Assembly (NCBI GenBank): GCA_902465425.1
Contig: CABQNA010000003.1
Coordinates: 1-36,814 of the forward strand
DNA: 36,814 nt
Reading direction: 5' to 3'
Source: an uncultured Collinsella sp.
GTDB taxonomy: Bacteria > Actinomycetota > Coriobacteriia > Coriobacteriales > Coriobacteriaceae
Shown: one piece after another, positions 23,813 through 32,742 of the stretch
Layout of the letters: every line of letters starts with the position of its first letter
How positions within the stretch are numbered: the stretch's first letter is position 1
Position numbers and translations under genes: made by a program
Notes under the pieces: generated by a model
What the model was told of the DNA's origin: nothing
The model's database searches: none
Seen by the model: the letters and a program-made list of their open reading frames with translations, nothing else

Positions 23813-24700
23813 GTGGTTGATGGGGAGAATCGTTCTGAGCTGCTTTCCACAGATTGGAACCAGGAGTGGATGCAGATGCAGGCTGCTCGGCGGCGGGCTG
23901 ATGATTCTTTTGAGTGGGATAAAAGGGCTCGGCATTTTCGGCCGTTGGAGACTGCTCCGTATGCCCGGGATTTTATAAAGCTGTTGGCGTTAAAGCCTGG
24001 TGAATCGGTGCTGGATATGGGGTGTGGGGCTGGGTCGATTGCTATTCCGCTTGCTCAGGCTGGGCATCCTGTGATTGCGGCCGACTTCTCCCCTGCTATG
24101 TTGGGCACGCTTGATGCTGGCATTGAGTACTATGGACTCGAGGATCGCATTACGCCGCTTGAGCTTGCTTGGGATGATGATTGGGATTTGGTTGGACCGG
24201 TCGCGAAAGCGGTGGATATTGCCTTTGCCAGTCGGTCGGTTACGACGACCAATCTAAAAGGTGCGCTTGCCAAGCTTGACCGTGCGGCTCGTCGGCGTTG
24301 TGCTGTCACGATGGTCGCCAACTCCAGCCCGCGCTATGACCTGCACCTGATGAACGCCATTGGTGCCTCGGTTACCTGCAGTAATGGCTTTGTGTATGCT
24401 TTTAATATCCTCGTTCAGATGGGTGTCCTGCCGCAGGTTACGTACTTTGAATCGCCTCGTCGCGATACCTTCGATAGCCTTGAGGCAGGCGTAGCAGATT
24501 TTTCCCGTATGCTCGAGCATGGCAACGAAGATAAGATCGACCGCCTGCGTGACTACATCGCCCAACACATGATCGAGAACCCCCATGCCGGTGAGCCGGG
24601 TTCCAAGGGCGTGCCGCAGGGGCGCTATATGCTCGATCATGTCCGCAAGGTTCGTTGGGCGTTTATTGCATGGGAGCCGGTCTCTGCGCCCAGCTCATAG
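23813..24700 (+). CDS. SAM-dependent class I methyltransferase
   Basis: A 295-residue methyltransferase. The AdoMet-binding motif I is VLDMGCGAGSIAIPLAQAG, followed by VIAADFSPAML (motif II acidic residue) and ADFS-to-LELAWDDDWD. The target cannot be told. I place the start at the GTG at 23813, which follows GCTAGGAGG with 7-nt spacing; an ATG at 23753 would add a hydrophobic 20-residue stretch read through the terminator-like hairpin. The first ~450 bp use many G/T-ending codons (GTT, GAT, CGG, GGG), unlike neighbours, whereas the last third returns to C-ending codons. This and the flanking palindrome hint at recent acquisition or recombination. Confidence 0.82.
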   Translation: MVDGENRSELLSTDWNQEWMQMQAARRRADDSFEWDKRARHFRPLETAPYARDFIKLLALKPGESVLDMGCGAGSIAIPLAQAGHPVIAADFSPAMLGTLDAGIEYYGLEDRITPLELAWDDDWDLVGPVAKAVDIAFASRSVTTTNLKGALAKLDRAARRRCAVTMVANSSPRYDLHLMNAIGASVTCSNGFVYAFNILVQMGVLPQVTYFESPRRDTFDSLEAGVADFSRMLEHGNEDKIDRLRDYIAQHMIENPHAGEPGSKGVPQGRYMLDHVRKVRWAFIAWEPVSAPSS

Positions 24701-24858
24701 CCTGTTCGCAGCCCGCACCGCCCACTCACTCGGCATCCGCATTCTTTGCGAACTGGGCAAACGCACTCCACACCGCGCCGTTCCTGCGCTATCGTGGGAC
24801 AGCTCACGTAGATTAAGGCCCCGTCGCGGGGCGCCCCATACATAGAAAGCGAGAACCC

Positions 24859-25158
24859 ATGGCACTGACAGGAGCACAGGTCAAGCAGCTTCGCAGCATG
24901 GCCCATCACCTCAACCCCGCCATCATCATCGGCAAGTCCGACGTCAACGAGGGCACCGTCGAGCAGACGGTCGCCTACCTGGAGAAGCACGAGCTCGTTA
25001 AGTGCTCCGTGCTCGATGGCTCCAGCCTTTCCGCCCGCGAGGCCGCCGAAGAGCTCGCTGAGCGCTGCCACGCCGAGGTCGTCCAGGTCATCGGCCGCAA
25101 GTTCTCGCTGTATCGCGAGTCCTCGCGCAAGGACATCGAGAAGATCAAGCTCGTCTAA
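24859..25158 (+). CDS. yhbY: YhbY-family RNA-binding (CRM domain) protein
   Basis: A 99-residue protein consisting of a single CRM domain, associated in bacteria with the large ribosomal subunit. It begins MALTGAQVKQLRSMAHHLNP and has the conserved IIIGKSDVNEGTVEQ loop, the family position of the GxxG-type RNA-binding turn, and VQVIGRKFSLYRES near the end. The ATG follows GAAAGCGAGAACCC, a modest ribosome site. A short GCCCC-GTCG-CGGGG hairpin lies about 30 bp upstream. The gene is convergent with the SARP-type regulator and separated by a terminator. Confidence 0.93.
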   Translation: MALTGAQVKQLRSMAHHLNPAIIIGKSDVNEGTVEQTVAYLEKHELVKCSVLDGSSLSAREAAEELAERCHAEVVQVIGRKFSLYRESSRKDIEKIKLV

Positions 25159-25195
25159 GAGCCAATGATCCGGCGAGCCAACACATAGCAAGCTT

Positions 25196-25229
25196 ACGGG
25201 TGCCCAAGTACTTCGGGCGCCCGTTTTTT
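25196..25229 (+). terminator. Terminator after yhbY
   Basis: ACGGGTGCCC (25196-25205) pairs with GGGCGCCCGT (25215-25224), one G-U, followed by TTTTTT. Its T-run touches the stop codon of the convergent gene. Confidence 0.9.
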
Positions 25230-26430
25230 ATCGCTCGACCAGCACGCGATTGAGCCGCCCCTCCACCAAACGCTCGTATAGACGCCGCGTCTCAGGCTCG
25301 GGCACGCCATTAACCTGCTCCCTCAGATGGTGCATATGCCCGCTGTATAGCTCGACGATATCGCGCCGCCGCCCCGCCGCACTGTAGACACGCATGGCGC
25401 AGCGCACCATATCCTCGCGCGCCGTTTCCTGCCGAAGCCCCGACTCCGCCAGCCAAATCGCCGACTGCAGATCGTTTTCTTCTAGAGCGGCATTGGCCCC
25501 CTTAATCATGCAATCGATGTACTTTGACTGCATAATGCGTCGCATACGCAAAAAGTAGGTGGGATTACAGCCATTGGGAACATACAGCGGTCCGGCATAA
25601 AGCTGCTCAATCTTAAGGCACAGCTCAACTAAATGGGGCCCGCGCGCACCCGTGCGATTTCCCAAAACCTCGCGGCTTATCTGGTCAAACAGCCGTACAT
25701 CGGTCTTGACGTAGTCGCCGTTGAGTCCGATGCATTCATTTTGGATGAGCACACACGACTTGCCGTCTGGCGTCGGCCCCAAGGCCGACCGCAAGCGCGA
25801 TATCGTCGAGTACAAGTTGTTGCGAGCGCTATTGAACTCGGCATGGGGCCACAGCTCCATGGCCAGCGTCTCACGATCGACGAGCGCATCCATGCCCAGC
25901 GCAAGCCGCTCGGCAAGTGTCGCTGCCTTCTTGCGGCGCCACATTTTGTCCGTGATGGGAAACCCGTCGCGCTCGGCGCGAAACGCACCAAACATGCGAA
26001 TCTCGATATGGTCGATGGTATCAACGGCTTCAACCTCGCCAGCCTGGAACAGACGCTCGCCCTCCCCTTCCAAATCGTCGCGCAGCGAGTACCGCGACAG
26101 CTCGCGCACGGGAAGCTTCTTGCGTATCCTGCCCGCCGGCTCGCCCAGACAATGCATGGCAAGGCGCGCAAAGAGCCGATACGATGGCTCTAGAATCCCC
26201 GCACGATTCATGGACATCCAGGCCGCAAGATCGCTGTCTCGGCCCGCACAGGCCAAATGCAGCGCCACCATCCAGGCCTCCGCTCCACCAACCTGCGTCT
26301 GGCTTATATCGAGCAACTCCGCTTCCTCGCGCACCGAAACCATCGAGGTGTTACGTAGATATGCCGCGCGCTCCAGCAGCAATGCGTTATCGCGCATGTA
26401 CGCAATCGACTCCTCGGCAAGTTTGAGCAC
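25228..26430 (-). CDS. SARP/BTAD-type regulator, probably the C-terminal half of a broken STAND regulator
   Basis: A 400-residue reading frame starting at a GTG (26430) that has no ribosome site. Residues about 145-245 form an OmpR/SARP winged helix: IEIRMFGAFRAERDG, DKMWRRKKAATLAERLAL and AMELWPHAEFNSARNNLYST. The remainder is a BTAD helical domain ending near VPEPETRRLYERL. The first ~130 residues are TPR-like helices with no start-like features. The frame stays open upstream into the 3' end of the ATPase gene. Removing one T from GGTTAAT at 26452-26458 would join the two frames without a stop. I read this as the C-terminal part of a single ~990-residue regulator; independent translation by reinitiation remains possible. 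Confidence 0.75.
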   Translation of the reverse strand: MLKLAEESIAYMRDNALLLERAAYLRNTSMVSVREEAELLDISQTQVGGAEAWMVALHLACAGRDSDLAAWMSMNRAGILEPSYRLFARLAMHCLGEPAGRIRKKLPVRELSRYSLRDDLEGEGERLFQAGEVEAVDTIDHIEIRMFGAFRAERDGFPITDKMWRRKKAATLAERLALGMDALVDRETLAMELWPHAEFNSARNNLYSTISRLRSALGPTPDGKSCVLIQNECIGLNGDYVKTDVRLFDQISREVLGNRTGARGPHLVELCLKIEQLYAGPLYVPNGCNPTYFLRMRRIMQSKYIDCMIKGANAALEENDLQSAIWLAESGLRQETAREDMVRCAMRVYSAAGRRRDIVELYSGHMHHLREQVNGVPEPETRRLYERLVEGRLNRVLVER

Positions 26431-26452
26431 TTGGACCGCACGGAACTTTGCA

Positions 26453-28228
26453 TTAACCGGCCGTCCCCTCTGCCAGCGACTGCCAGCCTTCTAGCAACAG
26501 GCCAAACAGCTGAATCTGGTTGTCGCGCATGCGCACGGCAAAACGATCGAGCTCGTTGAACGCCGCGTCGTCGGTTACCGGCAAGCCGGAAAGGAGCCGC
26601 CGCGCCGCCAACACCATGCGCACCCAGATAGCCATCGCCTTAAGCCCACGTACGTCGAGCGCCTCCCGCACCAGCGCCATCTCGTCGTCGCGTTCATCGG
26701 TTCCCGCAAACGACCCGTCAAAGAGCTCCACCAGCATACTATCGGCCCGTATAACAATCCCCGCGATGTCGAGCTCGCAGTCGTAGGCCTTGCTCGTTTT
26801 GAGCTGCTGTAGAACGCCGCCGTCATCTCCCCGCTCGGTCAGGCATCGCTTGACCTCGATATGCGCAGACAACATATCGAGTGCGGTATGGGATGCCTCG
26901 ATTTCTGGTACGGCCAGGTTCGTAGGAAGCCCAAGCCCGTTGTCCCCATAGCAAACAGCCGTCAGCGTCTGGGCCACCCTCCATGAAACAGGGTCTATTT
27001 CGCAGGCCGCCCGTTCGCCCCTGCGCTCGATAACCGATGCCATATAGCGAGCGAGCTTTGTATTGGACACGCTGACCGCTGCCAGATATACGCCGAGCGC
27101 CTCGGCGGGCGTTGGCTCTGGAGCCGGATCGTCGGCATCGATCGTACCCAACGCTGCTCGGCAGATATCGGCCCCGTGCCCCGTCAGAGCAAGATCGACC
27201 CCATACTGTCCAGCAAGTTCAAGGACCGCTTCACGGTCCAAAAAGGCGTCCGCCAGACCCATCGCCGCATCGCATCGGCCCGCCTTAAGTAAAATCCGGG
27301 CCGCCCTCGGAACAAGTTCGGGGCGAACCTCGGCCACCAACTTACGCAAACGCAAGCGTCCGTTATCCTCCGTGCCCAGACACGTAAAACTCCGCTCGGC
27401 GGGATCCAAGCCAAAGATCGGGTAGTCGCGTACAAAGTAGGACTGGTCGACCATCGACAGCCTCACCCCGCAAGCCTCGAGTTCTGCGATATTACCCTCG
27501 CCCATCAAAACCATAAGACATGCCACGCAAAACAGCACATTATTGTCGAGCGAAGCCAGATCGACAAGTGCCGCGCCATATACGTTGACAATCTCGTTTT
27601 CGAGCAGGCCGGCTACGTCGCCTTGGCCATACAGACCCGTCTGCAATGCCGAAACGAGCTCGGGCACGCCCTGCGTGAGCTGATAAAAGTCGAGCGATGT
27701 GCTGATCGAAAACGCCGATGCCCACGCCGAATACTCATAGGCATGCACCTTGAGCATCTGCGCATTGATCTTAACCGAATCGCCCAGCCCATGAATCAGC
27801 TGACGATTTGAAGGACGGCAGGAGATAAAGACCCCTACCCCCATAGCGCGCAGGCCGCGAATCCTGTCGATGAGGTCTTCGGTATCGTGCTGATCGAGGT
27901 TTGGCACATTATCAATCGCGATAAGGGAGTGCGGTTTGTCTTTGAGTTCTTCGGTAACCACCTCGAGCTGCATAAACACCTCGCGCCCAGTGGCGCGATC
28001 GGCCTCGATAATCCGCACGGGGCCTCGCGTCGGGTCGCATTTAACCTCATGGGTGTACTGCAGCAGCACCGAGGTCTTCCCAAACCCGTCGGGCGCATAA
28101 AGAACCACGATGCCGGCCTTTCGGCCCTTGGCGATAAGCTCATTCATCAAGCGTTCGCGTCGCACCATATAGCCTCCGCCCAGCGGCATCAGCTCGAGGT
28201 CGTCTATACCGCTCAAATCGTTTACCAT
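26453..28228 (-). CDS. STAND-type ATPase regulator, N-terminal half
   Basis: A 591-residue protein with an N-terminal nucleotide-binding domain: Walker A APDGFGKTS (residues 45-53), Walker B HSLIAIDNV near residue 100, and the sensor-like GVGVFISCRPSNRQL. The rest is helical, TPR-like. This matches the ATPase part of MalT- or SARP-type signal-sensing regulators. It has no DNA-binding domain of its own; that lies in the next frame downstream (25228-26430), just past a TAA at 26455-26453. The ATG at 28228 follows GAGGAGCGGGC. Effector and targets are unknown. See the adjacent entry for the likely frameshift. Confidence 0.82.
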   Translation of the reverse strand: MVNDLSGIDDLELMPLGGGYMVRRERLMNELIAKGRKAGIVVLYAPDGFGKTSVLLQYTHEVKCDPTRGPVRIIEADRATGREVFMQLEVVTEELKDKPHSLIAIDNVPNLDQHDTEDLIDRIRGLRAMGVGVFISCRPSNRQLIHGLGDSVKINAQMLKVHAYEYSAWASAFSISTSLDFYQLTQGVPELVSALQTGLYGQGDVAGLLENEIVNVYGAALVDLASLDNNVLFCVACLMVLMGEGNIAELEACGVRLSMVDQSYFVRDYPIFGLDPAERSFTCLGTEDNGRLRLRKLVAEVRPELVPRAARILLKAGRCDAAMGLADAFLDREAVLELAGQYGVDLALTGHGADICRAALGTIDADDPAPEPTPAEALGVYLAAVSVSNTKLARYMASVIERRGERAACEIDPVSWRVAQTLTAVCYGDNGLGLPTNLAVPEIEASHTALDMLSAHIEVKRCLTERGDDGGVLQQLKTSKAYDCELDIAGIVIRADSMLVELFDGSFAGTDERDDEMALVREALDVRGLKAMAIWVRMVLAARRLLSGLPVTDDAAFNELDRFAVRMRDNQIQLFGLLLEGWQSLAEGTAG

Positions 28229-28676
28229 GCCCGCTCCTCAACTCGACCGTATGGACACTGTAGCCGCAAGACCATACAAGCCGCGCTATGAATAGAGCGA
28301 CCTTGTGTTTTAGGTTGTCTTTTGGTACGCAAGCGGCAAGTTTTTGTACAGCGAGGGCCGATTGTTATTAATCCCCCGACTAATCGGTCTTTAAGCAGGT
28401 AAATGAGCTTGTCAGCTTGTCCCATCTAAGCGGCAGTGTAACGCAGATGAACAAGGTTCAGCTATGTCATTCAACTCGCCTAGCACCCGCTACCGTCTAC
28501 GACCTTCTAGTGGCATTTTTGCATAGAATCTGATATAGAATGAATCAAGCTGTTGGGCATCCGGCATTCGTCAAGCTTGCGGCAAGATTTTGGTCAAGTG
28601 GGCGAAAAGGGATAGCAAAAAGGCCCCCGCAAAGCGGAGGCCTTAGGCAAGGCTATGTCGAGCTGCAGGATTCGCG
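28229..28676. other. Intergenic region between nagB and the STAND regulator
   Basis: No gene is supported. It contains the nagB terminator at 28616-28644, an 8-bp tandem repeat AGCTTGTCAGCTTGTC near 28408, a weak CCGATT/AATCGG hairpin at 28358-28387, and two ATAGAAT strings near 28524 and 28535. A leader for the regulator gene must begin here, but I cannot place its promoter. Confidence 0.4.
28616..28644 (-). terminator. Terminator after nagB
   Basis: GCGGAGGCCT (28634-28643) and AGGCCCCCGC (28621-28630) form a stem on the minus strand, followed by TTTTTGC. Confidence 0.85.
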
Positions 28677-29405
28677 CTACTCGCAGAGCGAAAGGGCGGC
28701 CTCGTCGGCAACGACAACGCAGTTGGTGTGCAGCTGCAGAATCGAAGCCGGGCACTTGGGCGTAACCGGACCATAGCACATATCGTGCACGGCCTGAGCC
28801 TTGGCCTCGCCGTTAGCGACAACCAGGATCATGCGGGCATACATGATGGTCTGGGTACCCATGGTGTAGGCCTGACGGGGAACATCGTCGATGCTGTCGA
28901 ACAGGCGGCTGTTGGCCTGAATGGTGCTCTCGGTGAGGTCGACGCAGTGCGTGCCCTTGGAGAAGTGGTCATCGGGCTCGTTGAAGCCGATGTGACCGTT
29001 GTTGCCAATGCCGAGCAGCTGCAGATCCGGGTAACCGGCCTCGGCGACGATCTTGTCGTACTCAGAGCAGGCAGCGGCGGCGTCGGGGTTGGAACCGTCG
29101 GGCACATGCGTGTTGTTCAGGTCGATGTTGATGTGATCGAAGAAGTTCTCACGCATGAAGTAGTGATAGCTCTGGGGATCGTCGTGCGAAAGGCCACGAT
29201 ACTCGTCCAGGTTGTAGGTGCTGACCTCGGCAAAGTCGACGTCGCCCTTCTCGTACCAAGCAGCGAGCTGCTTGTAGGCACCGATCGGGGTGGAGCCGGT
29301 GGCAAGGCCCAGTACACAGTCGGGCTTGAGGATAACCTTGGCCGAGATGATATTGGCGGCCTTGCGGCTCATATCCTCGTAGTCTTTAGCTTTAATGATC
29401 TTCAT
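28677..29405 (-). CDS. nagB: Glucosamine-6-phosphate deaminase
   Basis: A 242-residue cytoplasmic enzyme converting glucosamine-6-phosphate to fructose-6-phosphate and ammonia. Signatures are LGLATGSTPIGAYKQL (phosphate loop), TYNLDEYRGL (catalytic aspartate) and LLGIGNNGHIGFNEP (active-site loop with His and Glu). The Asn before GH replaces the Asp of the E. coli enzyme, as in the short NagB proteins of Gram-positive bacteria. The ATG at 29405 follows GAAAGGACGCG; the longer reading frame to 29756 has no NagB-like sequence. A 7-bp GGCCGCA/TGCGGCC hairpin sits in the leader at 29471-29493. It lies downstream of the EIIA and glmM genes on the same strand. Confidence 0.96.
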   Translation of the reverse strand: MKIIKAKDYEDMSRKAANIISAKVILKPDCVLGLATGSTPIGAYKQLAAWYEKGDVDFAEVSTYNLDEYRGLSHDDPQSYHYFMRENFFDHINIDLNNTHVPDGSNPDAAAACSEYDKIVAEAGYPDLQLLGIGNNGHIGFNEPDDHFSKGTHCVDLTESTIQANSRLFDSIDDVPRQAYTMGTQTIMYARMILVVANGEAKAQAVHDMCYGPVTPKCPASILQLHTNCVVVADEAALSLCE

Positions 29406-29602
29406 TACGCGTCCTTTCTCGTACAAGAGAGGCAAGGCTCCCTTACAAGCACTTGCCCGCGGCCCGCGTCGGCCGCAACCAACGTGTGCGGCCACCAGGG
29501 CGAGGTCGCGTAATGTATGTGTCTCGTGTCTAGCCGCGTCGAGGCCCCTGCCCGTCCACGGTGACCCGAAGCTGTTTAGCCTCGGACGTTTCCCATCTTG
29601 CC

Positions 29603-29636
29603 ACGGAGGGCGTCCTCTTTCAAGGGCGCCCTCCGT
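29603..29636. repeat. Hairpin between the EIIA gene and nagB
   Basis: ACGGAGGGCG (29603-29612) pairs with CGCCCTCCGT (29627-29636), with further inner pairing. There is no T-run on either side. It may weaken read-through from the EIIA gene into nagB. Confidence 0.6.
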
Positions 29637-29676
29637 AAACGTGTTTGAATTGTAGGCTAATGGCCACGTGCACTTG

Positions 29677-30174
29677 CTAGCGCTCGCGAGCAACGATGAG
29701 CTGGTCCATCTCTTCGACATGCACGCCAACGGAGCCCTTGATGCTCGAGAACTCAACGGAGTTGCACACCAAGATGGGAACCGTCACATCGTAGCCCTCG
29801 GCAGCAATTGCCTCGCGATCGAACTCAATGAGTACATCACCCTTATGGACGATGTCACCCACTTGCGCATGCACGGTAAAGTGCTTGCCCTCAAGCTGAA
29901 CAGTGTCCAAACCAACGTGGATGAGCACGTCCAAGCCATCGACCGTGTTAAGCGCAACGGCGTGCCCCGTGGGAAAAATAGCCTCGACCTTGGCATCAGC
30001 CGGCGCGATCACGCGCGTTCCGGTGGGCTGAATTGCCACGCCCTGGCCCAAAAGGCCGGTGGCAAATGTCTGATCGTTTACCTCGGAGAGCGGAATGACG
30101 TCGCCCGAGATGGGAGCATCCAGCGTAAGGACTCGACCACGCATACCAAAAGACCTTAGGACTTTAGTGAACAT
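29677..30174 (-). CDS. Stand-alone glucose-type PTS EIIA (Crr-like)
   Basis: A 165-residue cytoplasmic phosphocarrier passing phosphate from HPr to EIIB domains. His71 (FPTGHAVAL) and His86 (VLIHVGLDTV) match the conserved pair of Crr; the second is the phosphorylation site. The preceding APISGDVIPLSEV is typical. I place the start at MFTKVL (30174), behind GAGGGGG although spacing is tight; ATGs at 30195 and 30144 are alternatives. The glmM stop lies 71 bp upstream, so the two may be co-transcribed. It is the only EIIA visible in the window and a plausible phosphate donor for the EIICB permease at 696-2300, which lacks one. Confidence 0.9.
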   Translation of the reverse strand: MFTKVLRSFGMRGRVLTLDAPISGDVIPLSEVNDQTFATGLLGQGVAIQPTGTRVIAPADAKVEAIFPTGHAVALNTVDGLDVLIHVGLDTVQLEGKHFTVHAQVGDIVHKGDVLIEFDREAIAAEGYDVTVPILVCNSVEFSSIKGSVGVHVEEMDQLIVARER

Positions 30175-30245
30175 GCTCCCCCTCGGACATACCAATCAAT
30201 CAAAATAACCTTAACAGTTTACCACTTGGCACCGGTTTTTGACCA

Positions 30246-31583
30246 TTAGGGAAGTTCGCGCTTGACAACCTCGACGATGTCGTCGACAACGCGCTGGGTC
30301 AGCTCGTGCGTCTCGGCCTCGGCCATCACGCGGACCAGTGGCTCGGTACCGCTCGGGCGCACCAGAATGCGACCGCGGCCGTCAAGCTCCTTCTCGGCAG
30401 CAGCGACGGCATCCCAGATGGGCTGGCAATCGTCCAGACCGGCCTTGTTGTCGGAATGCACGTTAACGAGTACCTGCGGGTACTTCTTCATGATGCCGGC
30501 AAGATCGGTGAGGGTACGACCGGTGCGCTTGAGCACGGCCAGCAGCTGCAGAGCCGTCACCAGGCCGTCACCGGTGGTGTTGTGCTCCAGGAAGATGATG
30601 TGGCCAGACTGTTCGCCGCCGATGACGGCGCCGTCCGCGAGCATGCGCTCCAGAACGTAGCGGTCACCCACGGCAGTCTGAACCATCTCGAAGCCCTGTT
30701 CCTTCATAGCGATGGAGAAGCCCAGGTTGCACATGACGGTCGAGACGATCTCGGAGTTGGCGAGCTTGCCGCGAGCGGCAAGGTCAGAACCGCAGATAGC
30801 CAGGATGTAGTCACCGTCGATCTCGTTGCCCTCGCTGTCCACGAACAGCACGCGGTCGGCGTCGCCGTCGTGAGCCAGACCGATGTCAGCATGGGTGCGC
30901 AGCACGAGCTCGCGCAGGGGTTCAAGGTGCGTAGAGCCGCACTCAACGTTAATGTCCGTGCCGCAATAATCGGTGTTGATGGCATGGACCGTGGCACCCA
31001 GGCGCTGCAGCGCGGCGGGCGTAGTCTGACAGGAAGCACCGTGACCGCAGTCGACGGCAACGACCAAGCCATCGAGCCTCAGGCCATCAAGCGTATCGAT
31101 GGCGTGGTCGACGTATGCCTTGCGGGCGTCCTTCATCTTGATAATGTGGCCCACGCCGGCGCCGGTCGGCAGCGTGTCGGCAGCCATAGCCTCCTCGGAC
31201 ATGACCCAGGCGCTGATCTCTTCCTCGACAGCGTCGGGAAGCTTCATGCCCTTGCGGCTAAAGAACTTGATACCGTTGAACTCCGGCGGATTGTGCGAAG
31301 CGGAGATGACGATGCCGCCATCGAGCTCGTTCTGAACGGTGAGCAGCGCCACGGCAGGCGTGGGGATAACGCCGCAGCAATGCGGACGGCCGCCCTCGGC
31401 CATGATGCCGGCAGTCAGAGCACTCTCGAGCATGGTGCCCGAAAGGCGCGTGTCACGGCCGATGCAGATGTCCGGACCAAGGAACTTGGTCGCCGCGCGG
31501 CCCAGACGAAACGCGAGGTCGCACGAAAGATCGGCGTTGGCGACGCCACGGACGCCGTCGGTACCGAAGATGTTCTGGGGCAT
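30246..31583 (-). CDS. glmM: Phosphoglucosamine mutase
   Basis: A 445-residue cytoplasmic mutase converting glucosamine-6-phosphate to glucosamine-1-phosphate for UDP-GlcNAc and cell-wall synthesis. It starts MPQNIFGTDGVRGVAN, the classical GlmM N-terminus. The phosphoserine is Ser96 in VISASHNP, the metal loop is HDGDADRVLF, the sugar-binding loop is GGEQSGHIIF, and the phosphate-binding loop is RPSGTEPLVRV. The ATG at 31583 follows AAGGAGCGATCCT. Its substrate is shared with NagB encoded downstream, the two draining the same pool in opposite directions (anabolic and catabolic). Confidence 0.97.
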   Translation of the reverse strand: MPQNIFGTDGVRGVANADLSCDLAFRLGRAATKFLGPDICIGRDTRLSGTMLESALTAGIMAEGGRPHCCGVIPTPAVALLTVQNELDGGIVISASHNPPEFNGIKFFSRKGMKLPDAVEEEISAWVMSEEAMAADTLPTGAGVGHIIKMKDARKAYVDHAIDTLDGLRLDGLVVAVDCGHGASCQTTPAALQRLGATVHAINTDYCGTDINVECGSTHLEPLRELVLRTHADIGLAHDGDADRVLFVDSEGNEIDGDYILAICGSDLAARGKLANSEIVSTVMCNLGFSIAMKEQGFEMVQTAVGDRYVLERMLADGAVIGGEQSGHIIFLEHNTTGDGLVTALQLLAVLKRTGRTLTDLAGIMKKYPQVLVNVHSDNKAGLDDCQPIWDAVAAAEKELDGRGRILVRPSGTEPLVRVMAEAETHELTQRVVDDIVEVVKRELP

Positions 31584-31632
31584 AGGATCGCTCCTTCCCT
31601 AGCAGGCGATATGCAACCGCCCACCCTAGTCG

Positions 31633-31675
31633 AAAAAGAAAAGCGGGACCCGCCGAGGAATCGGCAGGCCCCGCT
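31633..31675 (-). terminator. Terminator of the rplM-rpsI operon
   Basis: The 15-nt arms at 31642-31656 and 31661-31675 pair with two G-U or mismatch positions and a 4-nt loop. On the minus strand the stem is followed by TTTCTTTTTC. Confidence 0.88.
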
Positions 31676-31706
31676 TGTACATTGTATCTCGAAAGGAGAT
31701 AAAACC

Positions 31707-32102
<396 letters not shown>

Positions 32103-32104
32103 CT

Positions 32105-32548
32105 TTAAGCCTCCAGCTCAATCTTCGTGGGGTTCTGGGCAGCATGCGGATGCTCGGCACCAGCGTAGACCTTAAGCTTGGTCATCTGGGCACGGCCGAG
32201 GGTGGTCTTGGGCAGCATGCCGCGAACGGCGCGCTCGATGACCTTCTCCGGGTGCTTCTCCATAGCCTGGCGGAAGCTCTCAGCCTTGAGGCCGCCGTTG
32301 TAGCCGCTGTGGCGATAATAGGTCTTCGTGTCGGCCTTGTTGCCGGTAAGCTGGACCTTATCGGCGTTGATGACGACAACGAAGTCGCCGCAGTCGCTGT
32401 TGGGCGTGAACTGGGGCTTGTTCTTACCGCGCAGGATCATTGCGATCTGGGTGGCAAGACGGCCCAGGACAGCACCATCGGCGTCGACGAGAACCCAGTT
32501 GCGCTGGACCTCGCCCTGCTTGGCGTAGTGAGTCGATTTCGAAATCAC
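32105..32548 (-). CDS. rplM: 50S ribosomal protein L13
   Basis: A 147-residue ribosomal protein. Family strings are NWVLVDADGAVLGRLATQIA, GDFVVVINADKVQLTGNK, YYRHSGYNGGLK and ERAVRGMLPKTTLGRAQM. It leads the usual rplM-rpsI operon. The ATG follows GGAGGAGTCTAAGTG. The leader contains GTTAC...GTAAC and AGAG...CTCT pairing, a possible autoregulatory hairpin. Confidence 0.98.
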   Translation of the reverse strand: MISKSTHYAKQGEVQRNWVLVDADGAVLGRLATQIAMILRGKNKPQFTPNSDCGDFVVVINADKVQLTGNKADTKTYYRHSGYNGGLKAESFRQAMEKHPEKVIERAVRGMLPKTTLGRAQMTKLKVYAGAEHPHAAQNPTKIELEA

Positions 32549-32614
32549 TTAGACTCCTCCATGTACAGTACGTGTTGTTACAGAGATTCACGGGGCTCTG
32601 CAAGTAACCCGTCC

Positions 32615-32642
32615 ATATTACCCCGCTCGCCGTACGAGTCAA
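32615..32642 (-). promoter_or_regulatory. Promoter of rplM-rpsI
   Basis: TTGACT (32642-32637) and TAATAT (32620-32615) are 16 bp apart on the minus strand, about 65 nt upstream of the rplM start. The resulting leader can fold into a small hairpin (GTTAC/GTAAC plus AGAG/CTCT, around 32578-32608). Confidence 0.7.
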
Positions 32643-32742
32643 CAGGTATTTTGGCTCCGACCAGAGTTTCTGCACATGTCATCCACTAGCCGTGATTTTC
32701 CCAGCTCTTTAGCTGTTGTCATTTTTTGAGGGTTCGCCGTCG

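Noticed and set aside
28677..29405. Asn in place of the E. coli active-site Asp in NagB (GNNGHIGFNEP)
   Set aside because: This is the usual form in short Gram-positive NagB enzymes, so it is not a damaged site.
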